This document shows positions 17,559 to 28,200 of a stretch of DNA of 52,848 bases, piece after piece. The DNA is from UBA8752 sp040261275. GTDB lineage: Bacteria; Bacteroidota; Bacteroidia; Flavobacteriales_D; Sanyastnellaceae. The notes under the pieces were generated by a model. The model was not told the DNA's origin. It made no database searches and was given only the letters and a program-made list of their open reading frames with translations. The position numbers and the translations under genes are program-made. The stretch lies in NCBI GenBank assembly GCA_040261275.1, contig JBDQOI010000017.1, forward strand, positions 1-52,848, given 5' to 3'. Position 1 is the stretch's first letter. Each line of letters starts with the position of its first letter.

Positions 17559-19006
17559 GATGTTTGATTCAATGGGTCATTTTTCTCTGCCTGGGGTCCG
17601 ACAACAAGGCTCTCCACCTTGCCTTCGGCAAGCTCTGTGACAATCCGATCGCCCTCCTTCAGGGCAGATGCATGACGCACCGCTTGGCCATCCTTTCGCG
17701 TAATGGAGAATCCCCTCTGTAGGGTGGGGGCCGGCCCCAGCAAATTCAGGGTCCCCTTCAGATGGCCCACCCGCTCTTCGTGCTGCCGCAACTGTCGAGC
17801 CGCCTCACGGCGGATCTGCTCCGCCCATTCATCCAATTTTTCGCGTTGAGACGCCGGCAAAACCAGGGCCACGGAGGCGGCCTGCCGAAATCTCCCCAGC
17901 AATGCGAATTGTTCCGACAATTGAGCCCGCGTGCGCCTGACAACGACATTGGCATGGGAATGGAGTTGTCCCCTTTCCGTTCTCACCCATGTCAATGGAC
18001 GCTCCTTGAGGAATGTACCGAACTTCCCCAGCGCACCCTGATTTTCGGATAGGCGACTGCGCACCTCCAATGCCACCCACCGGGCCTGACGCATGAGTCC
18101 CTCCTCAAACATGGCCGTACGCTCCAGAATGAAGTCGGCCACCGCCGTTGGCGTCTTGCAATGGGTATGGGCGACCACATCCACCAACGTTTGATCCGTC
18201 TCATGTCCAATGCCCACAATCACAGGAAGCTCCATACTGGCTATGGTGCGGCACAGCGACAGGTCGTTGAAGACATCCAAATCCAACTTGGCCCCTCCCC
18301 CCCGTACAACCACCACAGCATCCACAGGGGTGCGAAGGGCCACCCTTCCAGCCTGGTGCAGGGCTGCGATGAGGGCTTTCGATGCCGTTGCACCTTGAAC
18401 CGGAGCGTCAATGACCCCAACATCCTGCATGTACCCGCCTTCATTTTGTCTCAGGTGGGTCAAGAAATCCGTAAAACCCGCGGTACCCTGAGAACCGATC
18501 AGGACGATGCGCTGCAGGACAGGGGCCAGGTTCAACTTCGCATTCCGGCCCACTGCACCTTCTTTCTGAAGTAAGGCGAGCGTTTCCTTGCGCCGACGTT
18601 CCATTTCACCGAGGAGCACGTCGAGATCGATTTCCTGAATGTTCAAGGAAAAACCCCAGACCGCATGGAAGGCCATGTGGGCACTGAATACGATTTCGCG
18701 CCCGGGTTTGAGCACTTCCTCAAACTCCTTTCCCAAGCTTCTTCTGATGGACGCAAGTTGGCTTCCCCAAATCCGGCCCTGCAATTTGGCCACTGTGGTC
18801 CCCGACTGTTCCTCCACCAATTCGAGGTAGGCGTTGCGGCCCGATATTTTGAATTGGCTGATCTCCGCACGAACCCAGAACAATTTACCGGAAGACCTTT
18901 CCTCGAGCATCTTCTCCACCGCGCGGGTCACCTTGTGAAGAGGGAATACATCCCGCTCGGGAGACACCTTGGATGCCGCTGGAGGAAGTTCAGAGCTGGA
19001 GGTCAT
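17555..19006 (-). CDS. xseA: Exodeoxyribonuclease VII large subunit
   Basis: 483 residues. An N-terminal OB-fold ('FWVRAEISQFKISGRNAYLEL') binds single-stranded DNA. The catalytic domain has 'LIGSQGTAGFTDFLTHL', 'VVVRGGGAKLDLDVFND' and 'PVIVGIGHETDQTLVD', all conserved in XseA. A coiled-coil C-terminal region ends with the 'LQRGFSIT' motif. The enzyme processes single-stranded DNA ends in mismatch repair and recombination. A TAAGTTTC element at 19015-19022 on the minus strand resembles a -7 box, but lies very close to the ATG. Order of transcription is xseA then xseB. Confidence 0.95.
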   Translation of the reverse strand: MTSSSELPPAASKVSPERDVFPLHKVTRAVEKMLEERSSGKLFWVRAEISQFKISGRNAYLELVEEQSGTTVAKLQGRIWGSQLASIRRSLGKEFEEVLKPGREIVFSAHMAFHAVWGFSLNIQEIDLDVLLGEMERRRKETLALLQKEGAVGRNAKLNLAPVLQRIVLIGSQGTAGFTDFLTHLRQNEGGYMQDVGVIDAPVQGATASKALIAALHQAGRVALRTPVDAVVVVRGGGAKLDLDVFNDLSLCRTIASMELPVIVGIGHETDQTLVDVVAHTHCKTPTAVADFILERTAMFEEGLMRQARWVALEVRSRLSENQGALGKFGTFLKERPLTWVRTERGQLHSHANVVVRRTRAQLSEQFALLGRFRQAASVALVLPASQREKLDEWAEQIRREAARQLRQHEERVGHLKGTLNLLGPAPTLQRGFSITRKDGQAVRHASALKEGDRIVTELAEGKVESLVVGPQAEKNDPLNQTS

Positions 19007-19248
19007 GCGAATCGGAAACTTACCCTAAAAAAGTGGGGAGGTGAACGCCGTTGCGAACACCTCCCGCTGGAAGAAACCAAAACCATGCTTGCTGATGTTT
19101 CGGGACTGTCTCGTGAAGCGGTTCGCTTCGGTTGTCCCTTTCAGACATGACGAATATGGAGGGGGCCTTACGCGGTTGTCATGCCTGCCATCAGCAAGGA
19201 CGATGACATACGTCATGCCACACCATGGACAACCGGCCGCAAAGAAGA

Positions 19249-19274
19249 AGGCCGCCCTTTGCAGGACGGCCTTC
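19249..19274 (-). terminator. Probable terminator of the giant surface-protein gene
   Basis: A 10-bp stem with one mismatch (AAGGCCGCCC / GGACGGCCTT) and a 6-base loop, followed on the minus strand by TTCTTCTTT, 25 bases after the giant gene's stop. The rest of the 292-base gap up to xseA shows no further gene. Confidence 0.6.
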
Positions 19275-19298
19275 CGTTCAGTTTCTATGTTCTGAAGA

Positions 19299-22200
19299 TC
19301 ACTCGCTGACGAGGAGCTTCTTCACGAGCACGTAGTCGTTGCTCGACATGCGGATCTGGTACATACCGCTGGCGAGCGAACTGGCGTCGATGTCGAGGAC
19401 GTACTGTACGTCTTCGGTTGCGTTACCATCGAACAACTCAGCCACGTAGCCACCGCCCATCGTGTAGAGGTCGATGCGCAGGCGCATGTTGTTGCTCACC
19501 ACGAATCCGAGCGTCGAGATGTCGCTGGTCGGGTTGGGCTGCAAGCCCGTGATGCGGATCGGATCCTTCAGGCTGCTCGTACCGGCCGTGATGTCCACTG
19601 GAGTGTGTCCACCGCTGACCGTGCTGTTGCCGCTGTCTCCGAACGTTCCCGTTCCGAGGTCGGTGTAGCTGAAGCCCGTGTTGTTTCCGCAATCGTCAAC
19701 AGCGTTGTAGCTGTAGTCGATCTGCCATCCGAGGCAGCAGTCGAGGTCCATGAAGATGTCACCACTGGAGGCCATGCTGCCCTGGCTTGAGCCATCGAGT
19801 ACGTACTCACCAGTCCAGAAGAACCAAGCGCTGGCACCGTAGTTCTCGTTCTTGTTGTTGGCTCCCTCACCGACCTGCAAGCCGTAGTAGGCATTCAGAG
19901 GCTGGTGTGACAGAGCAAACTCAGAACCGGCGTAACGGCCCGTACCGCTCATGGTACCGTTGTCCATGATGTAGTACAACCACTCCGTCCAGATCTCGAT
20001 ACCGGGGAAGATCTCGGCACAGTCCTTCTTGTAGTTGTGCAGTCCGGGCAGACCGAGCCACTCGTTCCAATCGTAGGCTCCGTCGTACATGGCGTCGAAG
20101 ATGAATCCGGCGTCGCCAGCCTCATTCTCAACCTCCATCACGATGTGCATGGAGCTGTCCTGCATGATCTCGATGATGCTGCTTCCACCATCCACGAGGG
20201 TGAAGGACTCACCACCGGAGAAGTTGAAGAGGCGGATGGCCTCAGGCGCGCGGTCGTCGCAGGTCTCACCGTTGGCGAGGGCCTCTACGTCGCTCGGCAT
20301 GCAGAAGTTGGCGATGTCGCCCGTAGGCACGTAGCCCATCGTATCTGCCGTCATCGTCAGTGCCACATCGCTGTCGCAGTTCTCCACGTAGGAAGGAGCG
20401 CAAGCCGCCGGAGTCTCCATGAAGTCGAGAACGTCATTGACGCCGTTTCCATTGTCATCCGCACAAGTGTACTCTACCGTCTCACCGTTCTCGATGTCAC
20501 AAGTATTCGTGAACTGAGGAGCGATGGTGTCGAGCACCACGATGTACTGGTAGGTGTAAGTCGTATCTGCGTTGCCACAGTCATCGCTCACAATGGACTG
20601 CCAGGTACGGGGCACCACGTAGCTGCCCTCGATGATAGCGTCGTCGCCTTCACATCCGTCGCCGATGGTCACGGTGCGCAGCTGCTGCTGGCTTCCGTCA
20701 CCCTGCGGGAAGTACTGGACGAAGAGCTGTCCGTTGATGATGCCATCGGTCGTCAGCTGGGCCACGAGGACCTTACCATCTGCACCGGCATAACCGTTCG
20801 TATTACCGTTCAGCGTGAAGAAGGCGCCACCGAAGGTGCTTCCGATCACGATGTCATCACCGGTTTCGAAATCCGTGAACCAAGGCGCATCAGGAGTCTG
20901 GACAGCGTCGATGGTTCCCTCACCTGCGCCGAGATCCGGCATCTGGTCGAGACCGATGGTCACGTAGCTATCGTGCTCCAAGTCGGGGAATGCACCGTAA
21001 AGAAGCGGGTTCAAGCTGTTCGGCGTGTGGCTTCCCAGCGGGTGCTGGTAGAAGCTCGTCGTCGTGCGCAACTGCGTGCTGAACTGACCCTCTCCACTCA
21101 CGGAGCTCAGGAAGTCACCCTCCTCGGGCAGTACCACATAGATGCGGTAGGTCGTCATACCGGCGAGATCACCACTGGTGTGCTCTGCGTGCGCTTCCAC
21201 GGAGACACCCACCGTTCCGAACAGCTGCTCGAAGTTGGCGGAATAGTCCTCATAAGAGATGGCCACGTTGACGTCGCTGTCACAGTTGTCTGCCGCCTCT
21301 ACACCAGGCTCAACCGAGGGCGTGAGGTCAGCGTAACAATCGAGGTCGAGGTAGAGCGTATCCGTAGGCAGGGCCGTCATGACCTGGGTCGGAGCGAGCT
21401 CGTCGTTGACCGTGATGTTCTGGTCGCAGGTCACGCTGTGGCTGTTGCCGCAGTCGTCCGTAGCCGTGGCCGTGAACGTCCGCACGAAGGTGTAAGAACC
21501 GTCGAGCTGGTCGTCATCACCCGTGCAGGTGTACGTCGGAGCACCATCCGTGTAGGTCACGTCAATGGTCACGTTCAGGTCACAGTTGTCCGTACCGGAA
21601 CCGGTAGCCATACCGAGTGAATCCGTGCTGAGGTCAGCCTCACAGTTCTCATCGGAAGTCACCGTCTGGTCGGCCGGGCAGGTGATGCTGGCCACCGGAG
21701 CGATGTTGTCCTCCACGATAATGAGCTGATCGCAAGACTCGTTGGAGGTGTTACCGCAATCGTCCACCGCGGAAGCCGTCCAGGTACGAACGATTTCGTA
21801 GCCACTCGTGCCACAGGTGTAGTTCGGAGCACTGTCGCTGTAGCTGTAAGAGATGGTCACGTCAGTATCACAGTCGTCCGTCGCCAGAGCGAAGGCGCTT
21901 CCCGTAATGGACGGATCGACATCCGTTGCGCAGTCGGCATCCAACTGAACCGTAGCCGTATCCGGGCAGGTCAGGATGATGGATGGAGCCGTGAGGTCAA
22001 AGGTGTTGATGACCTGCGTGCACAATTCAGTCGTGCTGTTGCCGTTGCAGTCCGTCGCCGTAACCGTGAACGTCCGCACGAAGTTGTAGCTACCCTCCGG
22101 GTCAGCGTCCACACCCACCATGCTGCAGTCGAATGACACCTCATCAGTGTAAGTGTAACTCACATCCAGGTTCGCATCACAGTTGTCAGACACCATCCAC

Positions 22201-25200
22201 TCGACCGCACCGAGAGCGGCCAGGCTTGTGTCCACATCAGCAAAGCAAACGTTAATGAGATTGGCACCGTTCGGGCAATCGAGCGTCAACTCCGGAGCGC
22301 TGTTGTCAATCACCGTGATCACTTGATCACCGCTTGCAGAGCTGGAGTTTCCGCACTGGTCGGTCACCGTAGCGGTCCAAGTACGGGTGAAGGTGTATGT
22401 TCCGGTGGGCTCACCGCAAGCATAGCTCGGAGGACCGTCCACATAAGAGAGGTCGGCATCGGGATCGGTGTCACAATCATCGGAGTATTCCAACGTGCCG
22501 GAACCAATCGCATCAGGGCTCAAGTCCGCGTAGCAGTTCTCGTCGAGGTACACCGTAGTCGTGGTCGGACCACCACTTCCGGCTCCTTCAACCGTGAATT
22601 CTAGCGACACATTAAAGCCGGTGGTGAAGTCAAGCGAACCTTCGGCACCACCTGAGATGACCAAGGCATCCAAACCGGAAACATCTTGGGAGACCCATCC
22701 GTCGCCCCATCCATCCAACAAGGTGATGGTGTAAACGCCAGGCTCGAGAGTCAAGGTCTCAGTAACCTCGCTACTGGAGGGGAAGTAACCCAATCCGTAG
22801 TTGGCGATCTCATTACCATTGCTGTCAACGATGTTAGCACCAGCCTCTTCATCTCCGAACTCATCCAGAGTGAAGGTGAAGGATACATCAACCGCTGAAG
22901 GGGGTGCTTCAACCGTGAATTCTAGCGCCACGTTAAAGCCGGTGGTGAAGTCAAGCGAACCTTCGGCACCACCTGAGATGACCATGGCATCCAAACCGGA
23001 AACATCTTGGGAGACCCATCCGTCGCCCCATCCGTCCAACAAGGTGATGGTGTAAACGCCGGGGTCCAAGCTCAAGGTCTCAGAAACCTCTCCACTTGCT
23101 GGGAAGTACCCCAACCCATAGTTGGCGATCTCATTACCATTGCTGTCGACGATGTTAGCACCCGCCTCTTCATCTCCGAACTCGTCCAGAGTAAAGGTGA
23201 AGGTCACATCCACGGGGCCACCACCTGCGGAGAAGCCCGGAGCTTCGATGCTCACTTCAGGAGCCACGATGTCGTACGTGGGGATGTACTGAATGGCTTC
23301 TTCCGCGGAGACATTGCCGGACTCGTCATAGGCCACCCAATGGCGGACCCAAGTACCCGGGCAAGAACCTGACGTCAGGTAGGCATCCACAACCTCATAT
23401 GTGAGGTTGGACACACAACCGTCGGTAGCACTCACTGGCATGAAAGTCACGTCGAACGGATCTCCCATATCAGCACAAGCGATGGAGGCAGGATACAGCT
23501 CAGCCGGGTCATCCGACATGAGCGGTCCGTCCTCATCCGTGAAGCTGATAATCTGGTCACACTCCAAGACGGTCGCGTTTCCACAGTTGTCGGTCGCCGT
23601 GATCGTAAACGTACGTGTGATGAAGAAGTCTCCATCATCTTCGACGATGTCATCGCTGTAAGCGTAGCTCACATCCACATCAGCATCACAGTTGTCGCTG
23701 ACCGTCCAGGTAGGCTCACCATTGTTACCCGTAGACACTTGAATGCTGCCAGCGGTCGTTTCATCCGCCTCAACATCGAACGTCATGTAGTATTCGGCAC
23801 CGTCGGTCCAAGCGAACACTCCGTCCGCACCGCCACCAGTAATGGTGAGAGCATCCGTTCCGTCCACACCACCGAACACAGGGCCGTCGCCGAATGAGTC
23901 ACCAGCGTAAATCTCGTAGGTACCCGGGGCCAACTCGAGGTCGAACTCGAGGCCATAACCATACTCGTAGACATCACTTCCATCCGCGGCGCCCGTTCCG
24001 GGACCTCCTGGACCCCAGAAGGTGAAGTCAACCGGCACAGAGGGAGAAATGCTCCAGAACACCGTGTTTCCAGCAGGATCAAGGATGTAGAAAGCCGTCT
24101 CAGAGGTCGCGAACTGGTCCAGGTGGAACAACATGTTGACATTGGCAGACTCTCCACCGAGGAAGCACTCGTTCGGGTGAGGGGAGTCGGCAGGACAATC
24201 AATGGTCAGGTCAGGAGCCTGCGTGTCGAGCACCGTAATGGTCTGGGTCTGCGTGTGGCTGTTGCCAGCACAGTCAACCGTTGTCCACGTGCGCTCCAGC
24301 ATGTAGCTGTCAGCACAATCACCGTCGGTGCGAGCTTCTCCTTCATACGTGGTGGTCGGAGCTCCGTCACAGTTGTCGCTGGTACCGAGGCTTGCAATCG
24401 AAGCCACAGCCGGGACAGCGTCACACTCTACGTCCACCACATCTGCGGGGAACGTGGTGAACTCAGGAGCCGTCGAATCATCGATGGTGATTTCCTGAAT
24501 GTGCTGTGCCAAGTTCTCGTCACAGTCGTAAACACTGTAAGTACGACGGATGGTGTACTCCTGATCGCAAGAAGTGGTCAGGATGACATCCTCATAGGTC
24601 ACGAAGATCTCCGCATCACAGTTGTCCATGGCCTCAGCGTGAAGTCCATCACCAGGTGTGTAAACCGGAACGGCATAGCCGCCGACGTCGCCCGTGAGGG
24701 AGGCGTCACTGCACTCAAGGGTCAAGTCGGCCGGAGCCAACGTGAACTCGGGAGCCGTGCGGTCAGCTGTTACGAGAATCTGCTGCACCGAGGTGCTGTT
24801 GCCACACATATCGTAAGCCGTGTAGTCAATGATGTAGTCATCGGTGCAGGCGCTCGAGAGCGGCGTGCATTCCACATCCACATGGCTCAACTCACAGTTA
24901 TCAGTAGCCGTAGCCAAACCAATGCTGTTCAGGTAGCCGTAATCACAAGCCCCTTCAATCCAGAGGTCACACTCGATGGTGTCCACTTGGTTGTAAGCGA
25001 AGCTCGGAGCAATCTGATCCTGAACGTCAATGCGCTGGTTGTCACTCACAGCAGTGGCATTGCCGCAGCTGTCCGTGGCCATCGCAGTCCACACACGAAT
25101 GATGCTGTAGCATCCCGTGCTCACGCTGTCCACAATGTTGTCAGCATAGCTGAGACCCGTGGAAGCCAAGTCGCAATTGTCATTGTAGGTCGTTGCCGCC

Positions 25201-28200
25201 GTACCCGTAGCACCGCTCGGGTCGAGGTCGACGAAGCAAAGACCGTTCACATTAAGCGTGATGTCAGCCGGTGCCGTTACCGTAACGTCAGGTTGGGTGT
25301 TGTCCTCAATGGTGATGGTCTGCACGTGATAGGCTTGGTTGCCGAAGCAATCCGTAGCCACCCATGTGCGGCTCAACACGCGGCAGCTGCTGGCCGTGTA
25401 TGACTCCGTATTCTCACCCACCAATTCTACACAGACGAAGACAGCGTCTCCATCGGCAAAACCGGAAGTATTGGGATCGAATCCAGCGGCACATCCGTAC
25501 TCGCTGTCATCACAGTTATCCGTGAAGAGCACCACCTCATCGGCAGCAAGGTTGTCGAGCAACCACTGGTCACTGATGGCGCAGTCCAAGGTGATGTCCT
25601 CACCACCGGATAGGTAAACCGGAGCAGTCACATCATTGCGGTCCACAGTCTGGATGTTGAGCTGAGCGATGTTGCAGAGCTCATCGAACGCCACGTAGTG
25701 GAACTCAGCAAACTCTCCATCCTGACAATCCGTAGGGTAATCCACGGTAGGCTCCAGGGTAGAAATGATATCACCTGCCTGACCGTAAGCGGCCTCACCG
25801 GCAATCGCACCACTCCAGCTGAACCAACCGGAGAATCCGTTGTCGTCACAGTTGTGGTTGTTGGCACCATCACCGAGCTGATAGCCAAAGTACTGGCTAG
25901 ACGGCTGGTGGTTGAAACGCAAGAGCGTTCCGAACTGCCAATCTCCACGACCCGTAGCATAACTCATGTCATCATTCAGGGTGTACATGGTCCACAGATC
26001 CGTATTCACGGCGCAACCGTAGTCATTCTTGAAGCCTCCGCCCCAAGCCGTTCCGGCTGTGCGGTTCTCGAAATAGAAGTGGAGCTCAAGTCCGCGATTC
26101 GGGTCGTTCATGTCGTAAACGACACCCTCGAGGAGGGCCGTTCCGTTCTCATATTGCGTCAGGGTCACACCACCAGCGGCCATGTCCTCCACGAAATACG
26201 CCGCCTGACTCATGTCACCGTCGATGTCATAGAACTGGAGCAAAGCGTCCGTTCCATTGTTGAAGTCGGGGTCGTCCCCAGCCGTGATCACATTCCATGA
26301 TTGGCTGGAACCTCCGCCGTTCTCGTCTTGATTGCGTCCGTCGAACTGCAACTTGGTGCTAGACACGGCGTCGAGCTCAAGCTCAGAACACGCGAAGGCA
26401 GCCACGTCGCTTGCTGCCATCGCAGCATCGAGGTCTGATTCGCACTCCACAGAGTAATCCGCGATGCTACCCGTCATCTCCAATTCCGCGCAACCGAGGC
26501 AGGGGTCAGCAGAGGCGAGCGCAATAACGCCACCCAAGGTGTACACCTTACTGCCACTGTCAAAGCTGTAAGCACCGTCAATCACGGGGTAGGTATCTCC
26601 GCTGATCAAGGACTGGATGGCGCGGTTGCCTGCACCGTCGTCGCTGAATTGGAAAATCTCACCATACCAGTTGGTAATCTGCTCGCCATTCTGAAGGGCG
26701 TCGCAGAAGCCGAGGAAAACGTGACCTGCCAACAGGTCACCGATCACCTCCTGGCTCAGGGCACTCAAGTTGTAACCCGCAGTAGCCCATGCAGCGTCGG
26801 TCGGAAGGAAGAGCGTACCGCAACTCGCCACTTGCGTGCAAGCCGTGCACTGACCCCAGGTGTCATTGATGTCACCGGAGTTCATGTCCCACAAACGGTT
26901 GGCATAGCTGAAGTAATCCGTGATGGGAGCGCAAGCGCCATTCAAGTAATCATCGTACCCATCACCATAAAGGAGGTCGGCGCCGAAGTCAAGGAGATCC
27001 TCGTATTGACCGTTGATGACCCACTTGTACTCCATGTCAGCTTCAGGGGCCGGGTCGAACACGACTTGCCATACCCCTTCAGACACCATAGTAGCCTCAG
27101 GACCTCCATTGGGGTCCCAACCCCACCATGGTCCACTCAAACGAACAGAAGTAACATCTTCGATGCCGCTGCAGCTGATATCCAGAGTGGCTGTCATACC
27201 CACTGCCTGACCACCGACATCCGGAACAAATCCGATGCCCAGTCCGTCAAAGGCGTCAGCAAAGTTGCTGGAACCACCGCCTCCTGAGAGTACGAGGTCG
27301 CCGATGATACTGATGGTAGAGTCGAGCTCATCCCCACTATCGTTGTTGATGATATCGAGCACTTCGTCGAGGTCCTCGTCCTCATCACACGTTCCGTCGC
27401 CGTCCTCGTCGTTCAAACAAACACCGTCACAATCGACGTTGCTAGCACCGTAGAGATCGATGGGGTATTGGCAGGAGCCATCCTCATTGTTGGCTTCGGC
27501 GAAGTAATTACAGGCTTCGGTGTCGGTACAGCCACTGATCACACATGTGCCATCATCGATGTCCGCACCGGCGTAGTAATTGTCGGCAATCGGGTCGGTA
27601 CAACCCGTGCAGCTTCCGTCATCATCGGTGGCAGCAGGATCGTAGTTGTTGGCACCGGAATCGGTACAACCAGGAATCTCATCCTCGTCGCATACAAGAT
27701 CCAAATCGGCGTCATTCAGGCAATTGCCTTCACAGTCGACGTTCGTCACGCCATGAATGTCCTCAGGATAAATACAGAGCGTGTTGTCGGTGTCGGCGAG
27801 TGGATTGTCGTCGTAGTTACACGCGTCGGGATCCGTGCAGCTTTCCGTCTCATCCTCGTTACAGACACCGTCATTGTCAGCGTCGTTCAAGCAGTTGCCA
27901 TCGCAATCGACATAATCAATGCCATACAGGTTAATGGGATACTGGCAAGAACCATCGTCGTCCGTTGCGGAAGCAGCGTAGTTACATGCAGTGTCGTCGG
28001 TACAACCAGGAATCTCGTCCTCATCACAAACTCCGTCAATGTCGGCATCATTCAAGCAGATACCGTCACAGTCAACGTAGTCCACACCATAAAGGTCAAT
28101 GGGGTACTCACATTGATCGTTGTCCGTGTCTGTGTAGGCACCATCATTACAGGCTGCAGGATCTGTACAACCCTCGGTCTCGTCCGCATTGCAAACTCCG

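Noticed and set aside
20037..21620. 527-residue plus-strand ORF opposite the giant gene
   Set aside because: Antisense shadow with low-complexity V/H/R-rich translation and no recognisable fold.
24123..25403. 426-residue plus-strand ORF opposite the giant gene
   Set aside because: Same shadow effect within the HYR-like repeats; no start context or domain.
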